Positions 11,804 through 23,513 of a stretch of DNA of 64,000 nucleotides are shown piece by piece (the stretch's first letter is position 1; every line of letters begins with the position of its first letter). The position numbers and the translations under genes are program-made. The stretch is from Ooceraea biroi (taxonomy: Eukaryota; Arthropoda; Insecta; Hymenoptera; Formicidae), in contig NC_039508.1 of assembly GCF_003672135.1 (NCBI RefSeq), positions 4,092,001-4,156,000 on the forward strand. The letters are read 5' to 3'. The notes beneath the pieces are model-generated. The model was not told the origin of the DNA and did no database searches. It worked only from the letters and a program-made list of their open reading frames with translations.

Positions 11804-14800
11804 TCAGTATTTTCTCATGGGCATGGACGACTTGTACGCGTCGAAACGCTCGTACGACGGCGTCGTGCCCGGTACGGTCAGTCCCATGGATGGTATCGGT
11901 CCGCTCTGGTACGTCGGCGGGATCGGATGCCGCAATGTATTTCCCATGCTACTTGAATTGCTCCATCTGCAACAAGTACCGCATGCCGGTTAGGTAATCA
12001 TCGATGACTCAGTCCACGCGAACTGATCAATTCTTATAATTATAAATAATTCTTGTTATTCTTGTACTGAAATTGTACTGAAACGAGATTATGTTTTTCC
12101 GATGTTAAATGTAACACTCGAGAGAGAAAAAAATGAACATGCCTATTGACACTATCGGACGATCTGGAACTCCAGCTGGACGGTTCGTTGCGGGGATCGC
12201 GGGATCCACTGCTCGTCACCGAGTTGAAGGATTTCGATGATGTAGGTCCGGAATGCCATCCGCCCGGCGTACGATTGCTTTCCACGTAACGACTTTCACC
12301 TGCATTAAGATATAACAATAGCGTGCAAAGATGTTGTAGACGATCTTTCATTAATTGATCGAGAGTGTAAACCTGTTATACGAAGTACGTATAATACAGA
12401 ACAATTATTGGAATATTTATTGGAAAAGTTCAGTTAATTATAGAATTTATTCGAGCGTCATTTCTAATATTCTGTATTCAAATTGTGCTTGGTACATTTT
12501 ATAATAAGAGTCAGATTATTTACACAGCTGTATCAGAAAGACAATTGGCATATATTGATGGTAACTAATATAGTGAAAAATTTTCTTGTACAACATTGCT
12601 TCTGTGTATTTTATTAACTACTACGTGCAATACATCATTGAATCTAAATATCATCAAGATAGCAGGTACAACTAACTACAATGAAATCCAACAGAAATTG
12701 AGAAATTGTATAAAGTTTTATTATTAAACGTACACGATTGTAAAACGAAATACAGATTGCATTTAAACGAAATAATTTTCCTACAAAATGTATGAGCTTC
12801 TTTTTTTCGTGACGTAATTTGTTAAATTTTACATTTATCTGTAATGTATAAAAAATATACAATATATACCAAGCTTAAATTAAATTTAATTTGCATTTAA
12901 TTATTATTAGCATTAAATGTTCTATTCTGCAATGTGGCATAATGCGGCATCTCTCAACTTTGTTTTGTATGCTTATTATAAAAAAAAATTATATTCCAAT
13001 GTGTATCTCTTGATTCTTAACTACATATATATTTCTTTTATAGATACATATATATGTATATATGGATGTACATATACGTACTTACTGTATCACAAAAATT
13101 ACAAATAAAAGATTTTCTGAAAATCTGATTCGTCGCATCAATGCGGAATCACAAAATATTTTTTAAATAAGTAAATAATACTTCTTGTCTTCACTCAATT
13201 GTTTATCGTTAGATTAAAGATAGATAGCATTTATCCTTAAATAGAATGTTTCAAGTTTTCAGTATTTGGCACTCGACATCAGAATGAGTAATAAGCTACT
13301 TCTACTTTTATGTATAAGCACAATCCCAATTTCTCAATTCTTTAAAATAACGAAATGTACATATGCAATGACCGTTTTATGTATTATCGGATGACGTGCA
13401 ATACATTATTTAACTTAATTACATATATTAAATATGTATCGTTAATAATTTTAAATCAAGTTAAAAACAATAGTTGTATTTAAAAAAAAAAGTATTTCGT
13501 ATCACCTCTCATCTACAAAAAATGCTTCGTGAGACGTTTAGATTATAGTATTGCATATCTTGATTCGACACAATTCACACGAATTATATCCGCGGCACAA
13601 AACAGACCGAGTGGTTCGAAATCGTGATAAAAAAATTTTAAAGAGTACTTCGATATATCGCGATATTAAAACCACCTCTCGTAGACGTATGATTTATCAC
13701 ACTTACGTGGAGTGCCGGATCCCGGAGGCTTGAAACTGTCGCTGTATCGCGTGTGACTGTCTCTGGAGCTTCGATGCGTCTCGGGCTCGGAACGCCGTAC
13801 CTCGCGTTCGCGAGTGTAAGATGTGGTGCTCGGACGATCATATCTGTACAAGTTCCAAAGAATCAGACAATTAAATTGACAAGAATCTTTTTGCAAATAA
13901 AAACGCGAGTTCGACAAGCGCACCTTTCCTTCACCTGTCGGGGATCTATGGACGAGGACGTGGTGGAGAGGCTCTCTCGTCGTACGATGACTTCTCTCCC
14001 CCGAGAAACGTCGGAGAAGCTGTCTGGCCGGCTGCTCCTCGATGAGAAGTCGCTGCTTCGTTTGAATTCTTTCTTTAAACCCATGTCTTGAGCAGTTCTG
14101 AAACAAATTTGATTGCCGCATTGTATACAAATTGGAGAGAGCCCTTCGCAATGCGAATTGATCTCCAATGATCAAGTGGCAAAAATAAAATTGAGAGATC
14201 TACCTGCTGGATTCGTATCGGGAAGGCGGTGAAGAATCCAATCGTCTGTCCGACACGCGATCTAGCATCTCGTTTCGTCTGTCGGCGACTCTGTCCGGGC
14301 TGTGTCTGCGACTGTGTTCCGTAGCCATCCGTTTTCTGTCGGATTCCACGTACATGTCTCGCGGATCTCGCCGATCGCTGGACGATCTCTTTATGGATGG
14401 CGGCGGCGGTGCTCGCCTGCTCTCCTCCAGGCGCATCTGCTGCCTCTTCAGTTCCAGCCTCTCGCGCTCAAGTTTCTCCCTTTCGAGCTTCTGCCGCTCC
14501 CGCTCCAGCTGCAGCAGTTCGGCCTTCTCTTGCTCAATTCGCTCCCGTTCTCGTCTCAGCTTTTCCCGTTCCCTCTCCAGACGTGCAGCTTCCTCTCGCT
14601 GCCTGCGCTCTATTTCTCGCTGGCGTTCCATGTCCTCTCTTCTTCTTCGCTCCTCCTCCCGCAGGATCCGTTCTCTCTCACGTAATCTCTGTCGCTCACG
14701 TTCTTCCTAGAAATTTCGAGTTTGATATATATATATTTTTTAATAAAAATTCTTATTTGCTATTGATGGTCTTGTGCGAGAATCGGTAATGATACTTACT

Positions 14801-17800
14801 CTTATCTTCGCAAATGTGAGGACATCGTCGCGTCGTCGCCTCTCGCGGCTCCGCGATCGACTGTGAGACCGATGATCCCTGTCCCAGGTACGAATCCGTT
14901 TTTCCTCTCGTCGACCTCTCTCGCTCTCCGGTTTTTTGCTGGTCGATTTTGTCGATCGAGAATCGGATTCCTTCGATTGGTCTTCCTTCTTGTCTTGTGC
15001 CTCAGTTTTCTTAGAATCGGCACTCTCATTCTTGTCGTCAGATTTTTTCGCTTTAAATTGTTATTAAAAATATCAGTATGGGCCAATGTTATTATAGATT
15101 GAAATAAAAATTATTATACGAGAGACTGATTGTACATTTGTCATATTCCATAAAATTTTGCCGCTCGATTTAATTGTCGTTGTGGAAAGAAATATTTACC
15201 GGTATCTGACCCTTTCTCTTCCGTTTCTTTTTTCGTTTCCTTCTTCTTCCTTTCACTTATATCGTGGTCTTTTGGCTTTTCCTTTTCCTCCTTTTTCTCT
15301 GATTTACCGTTAATAGTGTCCCGTTTGCGCATGTGACTTTGTTGAGTATCACCTTTCGCCTGTCAGAGTTTCGTGATAAGGACAAGTTTCACTGATAACG
15401 TCATAATCTACAGATAAATAAATATTTACCTTTTCGACAGATATGACACGTCCATGAAGCTCGGTCCTGTGCAAGTTTTGTATACATTTAGCTGCATCTT
15501 CGCTTGAAGACATAGTAACATATCCATAACATCTTGTACTAGGAGTCTTCGCATTCGTCACTACTTTCGCGCCAATAACTTTGCCGTACTTGGAGAAGAT
15601 TTGTTTCAAGTCAGTCGCACGGGTACTGGACGATAAACCAGAGACCCACAAATTGCGACTGCTCGCGTTGGTTGGACTGACCAGAGACGTTTTCTTATCT
15701 GCGAGACACGTTATGCGCACTTTGAATTATTTACTCAAAACTTTGTAAAATCAAATTATTTTAGAATTCAATTATTTCTTGCCGAATATTTTCAACGAAA
15801 TGATTATGTATCATTCTGACATATCTGAATAATTATGCGTAGCTTACCTTTCTCTTCTCTCTTCTGATTCTTATTATTAGACTCCGTACTGAAAGAAATA
15901 TTATCGCATCAGAAAAGAAACAACAATGGGAGAGAGAAATTTAATTAAAAAAAAATAATAAATCATTTAGAACTATATGAGGCTTAATAAGTACCTCTGT
16001 AACTATGTTAAGGGCATAAAATTGGCTAGCAACTTATACTTTTAGGCAGTACAACCTACATTACAATTACGATTATTTTTTGGGCTCACTCGTACATCAC
16101 TGTACGTCGTCTCAGTTCTATTTAGCTTATTGAACGTGCGTTCACTGCGTTCTCTGGTTATCCATTTCCGTCACTCACTCGTAGGAAGGAAATCGTGTCC
16201 ATGCGGCAACACAGGATTTGCCTTTATCAGCTTTAGGAGTTATCCATAAGGGGGACATCGGCAGCATCGGTCGTTCTTCACGGCACTTCTTGTCACGATT
16301 GGGATTAGGTTTTGTGAAAACGCTTGCGTTTTTTTTTTTAGAGGGGGTAGTAGTAGCATCCTCAGCAAGCAATAGGATCGCTTCTTGGTAGTGCGAGGAA
16401 GCACGTTCTGTCGAATGTAATTTACAGTGAGATACTAATGTCCTTTTGCGTAACGATGGATGCACGACGGAATTGCTGTCTCTCAATGAAACGAACAGTC
16501 TTCATAGTGTGGGGAACACAGCACACCGGGACTCATCAGTCCTTTCTCTCGATGCGAAGTATACACGTGTAATCACACTTTACTGTGACGTGCGGATGAG
16601 GGAAACGTAAGCGACATTTTTAAAACTGGTTTAAGTTTGCTAGCCAAGTTCTCGGCTTCTTAACATACTTCCCAGAGTTAAGAATTACAGCCTAATCTTA
16701 CACACATGAGAGCGGAAGAATTAACTTCCGAGATTCAATTGTATCTTAAAAAAAGGGAATAAAGGTAAATCTTGCGTGTGTGACGTGAGCGAGATCTCAT
16801 CTTGGGAAATCCATTGTATATCCCGACGGTATACAGAGTAGAGAGAGAGAGAGAGAGCGAGAGAGACCATCCCGACGGTTATATGCAGCAGTAGAACATC
16901 ACTAGCGCAGTGGTGAGCGACATTTCCAGTTTGCCGTATCACAACCACACGTACTGCGAACCGTACTTCTTAGTTCTATGAGAGAGACCAACCTCTTGCT
17001 TCCATCCCCAATGTCCTGCTTGTTCTTCGTCCCAATGTTCGCGCCGGACGTCGTCCCTTCCTTGCCGCTGGCACCAGATTCCGCTCTACCGCTGCCTTTC
17101 GAGTCTCCCTTCTTGCTGTTCTCTTCCATTTTCTTCTTCTCTCCACCATCTGCGGGGACAATCAAGGTAGCATGGTCACACTTTCTGCGAAGCCCAGACT
17201 CTTCTCCCTCCCTCCTAACATCTCCAGCTTTTAGTGGCTTGTACTTCCGGTCAGGAATTCTGGCCAAGTCACTAATAAATTCACACAACGAGCAACGCTG
17301 TGGCTTGCGCGACGCCTTCGCAAGCCTTCGATCTTCGATAGCGTTCGGTTCGCAGGGAACCTAACGTATTTTTTTTGGTCGATTTTTTGGTATACGCGCG
17401 CGCGTGAAAAGCTATACTCTTCATACCTCTCTGCGTACACGGGGCTCCGATTCGTGAAGGTTCAGCCGAGAAGAGAGAAACTGGAAAAAGAGGAAACGGC
17501 GTCGCAGAGCGTGCTTAATCGCTTTCGACAATCCGCATCGCTCTGTTATCAATGAAACGATATCGCTGCAATAGAGTATGTAATTCTCGCGCGCGGGGAA
17601 CGTGTTCGAATTCGCGTATACGCGAGTGATCGTTGAGACATGCGGGTTCGGAGTTACTGCTTCCCCACGTGTGTCAATGCGTCGTGTTAATTGATATTTT
17701 GCGGAGGATGATTGCTGGGTACACTTGAAGTCTTCCTGTGAATCCATGTGAATCTGATGATAGAAGACATCCAGCGATGCTCTACGTGGTAGTTATAATT

Positions 17801-20188
17801 AATGCAATTGTATATCAAATTCTAGCGTTAACTAACTTAAAGACTAAACGCTTATGGGGATTATGGTTCGCTTTGTTTCTGCTGGCGACAGCAGCGCGCG
17901 AGGGATGTACACTCTATCCCGGTTGGGAACCTTATCGATCACCGTGCGTGGATAAATCCAGTCGGAAAGCCTTCGATCGATCGCCGGCTTGCGCTTCAAT
18001 GATCATCTGTGCATCATCTGTGGTTGACTATGTCGCGTCCAGATGAAGTTGCGATGAAGTTTGCACGACGATTCGATGGAACCGGAAGCGAGGGAAGAGT
18101 CGGTCGAATCAGCGATCCGAATGCAGCGGACGATCCCGACGTTGCCCACGTTGCCACGGATAGTTGTGCTGGTATAGTTCGTAGCTTGCACACGCTTGGC
18201 TCTTGATGATGCCGCTGCTCTTTCGCCAACTTACACGGAATGTCGTAGACACAAATACCGCTACCCCCAAACATTTTGGGGCCACCCTTACAACTAGGTT
18301 TTAAAAAAATGATAAATAATTAAACACTTACCCTTGTGTCTGTCGTGAGATTCTGTCTGCAATGAGAAAGCCGTCCGTTAAAAAGTTATCATGAAGCTTT
18401 CGGACACTCTAATTTAGCTATGAAAAATTCACGAATCGTACCTCCTCAGCAAGGAGATTTTCCTCATCTTCCCCAATAGTCAAATTAATCGAGTCCTCGT
18501 TATCAATTCCGTTAGCCTCGATAGCAGCGGGTGGCACATTCGAAGATTGGTTCGAGACATTATTAGCCTTCTCCAACTCATTGTTATCATTGTTTTGCGC
18601 ACTTTCGCCTGTCGCCTTAGCTCCCTGAGCTTTAGCATCCTGTTTAGGATTCTCTTCCTTGCTGACGCTGTTCTGGGCCTCAGATTGAGGTTCCTATAAA
18701 CAAGGAAAACAAGAATTTCGCATAAATTGAACTGTCAGTTTAAAACGAAGTGTTCTAATTTTGTGCAGTGATTAAAATATATTCAGTATCAATGACGCGA
18801 TTTACCTCTTTCTTAGAGGGAACTTCTTTCTCAGAATTTTCTTCATGCACTGTCTTCACCTCTCCCTTAGACTTGTCTGTATTGTCCTGTCCATCGGTAC
18901 TCTCTTCTTTCTGATTATCCGAGTACTCGGTAGATTCTTCTTGAGTGGAAGCTCCTTTTGAATTGGAACCAACGAACAAAATTAACAAATAACATCTATT
19001 CAATGTACACGTTAACATTGGCAGCTGGCGACGTCTAGTTCTACATAATTTTAAAATCTTTAGAACTCTTTCAATGGTTTAACTTCATTCTTTAGAGGAC
19101 TCGAAAAATCATCCAACACATCAATATTCGCTGATATAAGCACTTTATCAGTATGATGCAATCAGCTGAGAGATGACGTTATTGAAGTTATTGAAAAAAT
19201 TTAATTCAATTTGGTTCAATAAAAGTAATTCTTAAAGTTTTGCGTTTGAATTTTGCTAAAAAAGCTTGGACTTTTAGGTCAACCCAATATATGTATATAA
19301 AATTTGCATATTTTATAACCGATATACTATTCTGTGTATTAAGGAGCTATTTTGATAATAATATACACAATAGACATACCACTATTTTTTCTTGGTACAA
19401 CTTTACATGATCCGCCAGATGGTACAATGAGATACTCTTCAGGATTCTCCCCTTCATCTGTTATAGCCTATAAAAATAATTATTCTAGTTTTAGTTTGAG
19501 TAACAATAATAATCTTCCAAGGAATTTTTAGATTTAATTCTGTCCGAACACGTTGCTATTAAAGGTATCACGTTCTAAAATTCTATCATCTATCTCGCTT
19601 TCTGACTTCGTTTCTCCAATTAGCAACTCTATCTATAGTACACAACATTATTTTTATCAACATGCTAATTTCCTAATAATCAGCAAGAATATTATAAAAT
19701 TCTGAATCAATTTGTGGCTCGTCTCGTTAGCATTTTGATTAAATCGGTTCGCATTTTATGAATTAATGCATAATGTGCAAGAAACAAAAATTACCCTTTC
19801 AAAATAGGTAATTCCTGAAGCAATTACGTAAAAATGTTTATTTCTCCGCACAAGACGTCCGATATATTGTAATATATTAAAGTAGCAACATACTGGATCC
19901 TTTAAATCGTATAAACTATGCTCAATCGAACTTAACGCAACAAATCTGCTGCCAAATCAATAGGGTTAATATGGCGACAGGCTACGTGACGCCCTTGTAG
20001 GGCGGACTGCGTTTGTTTTCGAGGGAACGTCGACTTTTAAAATCGCGAAGACCAGCCCTACACACCTTCGAGAGCCTTTCGAGAAGCGCCGCTTTATTGC
20101 CGGACTTGTCCAGGCCGCGACGTTCCAGCTCAGTCTTGAGGTCTATAACGCGAAGCTCGGTCAGCTTTTTCCCTTCGATGTCGGCCAT
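11804..20188 (-). CDS. Saf-B: Scaffold attachment factor B (SAP + RRM protein, 882 aa)
   Basis: Fifteen coding exons, read downwards: 20188-20066, 19467-19380, 18954-18806, 18693-18442, 18356-18332, 17149-16993, 15888-15848, 15698-15430, 15359-15200, 15050-14800, 14706-14204, 14097-13924, 13843-13707, 12299-12143, 11966-11804; 883 codons, all phases consistent. N-terminal SAP DNA-binding domain (LTELRVIDLKTELERRGLDK, about residues 9-43). An acidic, Ser/Gln/Asn-rich stretch follows, then one RRM (NLWVSGLSSSTRATDLKQIF, about 294-368). Next come Lys/Glu and SR-rich segments, then a long Arg/Glu coiled coil (506-672) and a Gly/Ser tail ending MRKY. Domain order and the RRM and FAKIREERER blocks match SAFB/SLTM. 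The family is nuclear, links scaffold-attached DNA with RNA processing, and binds RNA and chromatin. The donor of the intron after exon 14 is GC rather than GT. The weakest joins are exons 5-7 (25, 157 and 41 nt), supported by phase only. Confidence 0.9.
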
Positions 20189-20839
20189 TGTACTCGCAGT
20201 GACGAACGTTCACAAGACGGAGAATCAACGTTGCGTTCGATCGTAATTGATCGACACTTATCATACGATTAATTACGATTAATCGCCTGGGTTGGTAAAT
20301 GGAACAAAAGAGCCTTGAATGCGACGAAGACGGCACAAGACACTCTCGACACGCGGTCAGACTTCAGTAACGGAGTCAAGTAAGAGCGGCCATTGTGACG
20401 GCCATCAATCGCCATTGACTACGTTTGGCAAATTCAACAGTTGACTGACCAGCCTCTGAAACGTGAATCTGATTGGTCTAGAAATCTAGCCAACCACGGA
20501 CGATTGTTGCTTAATCGGAAATTAGCTACATGTTGCGCAGGCTCGCCACCGTCACAGAGAAGGCGCGCGATTTGAGTTCGAAAATAAAAATTTTAATTCA
20601 TCAGTTGAGTAGCTTTCGAAACGATAAATATAAAGGAATTTATATTTATCTTTAATCGATTTTTGCAGATCGATATCAGAAATATAAATGAATCCAATGA
20701 GAGATACGAGAGGAACGAGTGTGAAGGAGCACATTAATCTTTATTTATATATATATTTAGAGCTATTAAAACTAAATAGTTTTTATTTCAATTAATTATT
20801 AAATAGATATTTTGTAATAAAATATATCTTCGGAATAAA
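20189..20839. other. Saf-B 5' region and spacer to BABAM2
   Basis: No gene seen. The first ~250 bp upstream of the Saf-B ATG should hold its 5' UTR and promoter; this part is less AT-rich than the rest. The distal half is AT-rich and contains the downstream end of BABAM2, which lies on the same strand. Confidence 0.5.
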
Positions 20840-22314
20840 TTACTGGAAACGATTATTTCTGATAGAATTTGTTTGAAACTTTTTAACCGCGTTCTCCATT
20901 ATGTGTGTTAATAACTTGTCGACCATCTGCTTCATCGGCCATCTAGGATTGTACGGTATATCGTCCAATACCTCGTTGTACAGAGTGCCATGCGGTGTCA
21001 TGTGATATATCGATTGCAACGTAATCTGCGGCTTCTCTTTCGGGAACGCCGGAAAGAGATTTATCGACACGAGGAAATGGAAGTCCCGGTACTCCAACAG
21101 AATGGTAATCCAATAGAATTCCACAGCATCGTATTCTATTATGCTACCGCGTTGTAACAGTATTATAAACGAGATAAAATTAGCCCTGTTGTCGTGACAC
21201 TGAACCACATTCTTTATCTGTAACACAGCGAGTACTCATGAGTTCGCATTGTCAATTGTGCGAACGTGTAAATAAATATGCACAGTATTTATTTACCTTT
21301 TCCTCCATAAACTTTTTCACTTCCGGAACGTAGTCCATCAAATATTTATTGGATGGAATTGGCGGAATGTGCAAGCAATCGGGACCACCGAAAGCTTCCT
21401 CCAAGGTCCTGGACAAGTGAAGCTGCGGCACGATGCGATTCCAGTCTGGACCATAGAACGTGATGATGAGCATCGCTTCGTCGTTCTGCGACTTGTTAAA
21501 AGGCGGTGGCAATCGGGAGTAGTCCATGGACATGTGAATTAAAAATCTCGCTTCGGTGGGCTTCGTTCCCAACGGCAGCATCATTATTTCTATGTCCTTC
21601 TTCGATATTTCCGTTTCACAGACAAGAGTGCTGTATTCGAGCTGCAACCGATCTCCCTGTTTCCCGAGTAACTTTATCTAGAAATAGGAGACAAAAGTGT
21701 CGTAGTTTGTGTCGCGCATCATAGATTTCCAAGGTCTACGAAATAAATTGCGTAAAACTACATAGCAGCATTTAATGTTTACCTGATACTCTTTATAATA
21801 CGATAACAATTCACTCAACACATTAAGCAGTCCATCCGTATCATTAGGATTCCACTTAACAAGACTAGGTACGTAAGTAGATAATGTATCGATATCTGGA
21901 TCCATCAAAAAATTTTGATCATTAAATATGAAGTCCGGTCCCATTTCGGGACACTGCGAATCGAACAGTACATTCCAAACGAGATGCTCCCCTGCATAGG
22001 GAATCAGTAATCTGAAGCAGTCATTTTTACTGTTGCAGCTTGATGATGCCAAATCCAATTTTATCGGACCATAACACGCACCTTAAGAACACACGATGTA
22101 TCCACAATAAGAAAAAAACATTGGAAACTTTTTATTACATGAAATGTGAGCAGGATGTGTAAGGTAAACGAGAAACGTTAAGTTAATAAATTAAAATGTT
22201 AATAAGTTGAATGACAATGATCTTACCGAGCCTCTTAGTTTGCAAAACACGTTCCAAAAGTGGTTCTATGTTGGAGTCTATGGTGCTCAACAGAGGATGA
22301 TGTTGATTCAGCAT
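20840..22314 (-). CDS. BABAM2: BRISC and BRCA1-A complex member 2 (BRE/BRCC45), 381 aa
   Basis: Four coding exons, read downwards: 22314-22227, 22081-21783, 21677-21297, 21217-20840; 382 codons including the stop, against 383 residues for the human protein. Diagnostic blocks are RLLIPYAGEHLVWNVLF and PEMGPDFIFNDQNF (first UEV-like fold), FGGPDCLHIPPIP with MDYVPEVKKF, and FPKEKPQITLQSIYHMT near the C-terminus. These align with human BRE in the same order. BRE is the scaffold that, with the BRCC36 deubiquitinase and MERIT40, forms the BRISC (cytoplasmic) and BRCA1-A (nuclear) K63-deubiquitinating complexes. No frameshift or missing domain. The start MLNQHHPLL is the only in-frame ATG before the first donor. 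Confidence 0.93.
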
Positions 22315-23513
22315 CTTAAGGTAAAAGTTGGAAAATTACATTTCGCATAGCCCAAAGGAATAGATGAGTCAATGTTTTACTGTTACAGACTGTTTTTGAA
22401 CTAAGCTGTGTTTTTATGTGACAAGTTGCCATAGTTGATAAGTTGCGATAGGCACAATTGTCTCTAATTACGTACCATTCCCTTTCCAACAATGTTGTTG
22501 GACATCTAATTGTTTTCTGCGTGATTCAGTGACGCTCCAATTGTCAATTACTGAGAAGTGAGAACTGCCGAGAATTAGAAGTGCGAAATGCAATATCACT
22601 AAACGTAATAGAATATACAATTGAATCTCGATGTGAGTCTCACTCAATGTAAAATCCTTCCATTTCAATCTAGTATAATCCTTAGGTAGGAATACATGGA
22701 CGACTGTACTGTCAGTGCAGTGCAGAATTTCGAGGTTAAGAACAGAGAAGAAGCTACAGGCACATCGGACAATTTCGGTTAGACTCGACTTCATTCGATT
22801 CTACCTTCAATTCTTCGATTCGAATTTTCCATCAACTGTAGTTTAGTAAAAGTACAATACAAAAAAAAGTTCTCTTTTAGCTTGGTATTCAAAGCTCCTT
22901 TTTATATAATATATATTAAAGTTAGCCTAAAAATGATCTGAAGATATCTGTTAATCAGTCAGATGGCCATTTGCTTGTTTATAGATTGAAAAAGCTCTAG
23001 GGACATTCAACTATCTATTGTATATTTTATATTCAAAACGTTTCATAAAACAATATATTTTATTATAATCTACTTTCAATATAAATTCCTGACATTGTTT
23101 GAAAGAAGCAACTAAATATATTAAAATCATGTGCTTTAAAAAGTAAAATAGGTTATTATTCTTATACATACTAATATAAACATAATCTTTCAAGTATATT
23201 TTATACTTTATCATGAGTAATTGATATTTATTTTCAAAAAATTTCTAATACAGTTTTATCATTTTGCCATTTTCCAAAGTGAGATTTCTTTTTTAGCTTT
23301 ACCTTTATGAAGAATTCAGTAACTTATTTTTTTGATGAAATATTGCCTGGCAACACTGTTCTTGTTGAATACAGGTATATGCCACTGGTCAAAGTCCAAC
23401 AATTCGTGCACGCAGGTCTGCTACAATTTCATCTTTTGCGAGGCACTGTGCTGACGTATCCCAAACTCAATTAAAAAAAAAGGAAAAAGTGTCAATATTA
23501 TATTTCATACAAA
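22315..23513. promoter_or_regulatory. Divergent intergenic region, BABAM2 / HADHB
   Basis: 1.2 kb between two start codons pointing away from each other. It should contain both promoters. A 108-codon open frame on the minus strand (22794-22468) has no domain I recognise and no splice link to BABAM2, so I do not call it. No clear TATA box or other motif stands out. Confidence 0.45.

Noticed and set aside
14302..14789. Plus-strand frames of 118-130 codons opposite Saf-B exon 11
   Set aside because: Antisense shadows of the Arg/Glu-rich coiled coil on the minus strand.
16902..17288. Longer 128-codon reading through the Saf-B exon at 16993-17149
   Set aside because: Only the part after the CCCCGCAG acceptor joins in phase with the 25 nt exon; the upstream extension is intron.
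17738..18274. Open frames of 62-102 codons on both strands
   Set aside because: They lie inside a Saf-B intron, overlap each other and show no protein-like pattern.
22468..22794. 108-codon minus-strand open frame upstream of BABAM2
   Set aside because: No recognisable domain, no splice link, and it sits where the BABAM2/HADHB promoters should be.
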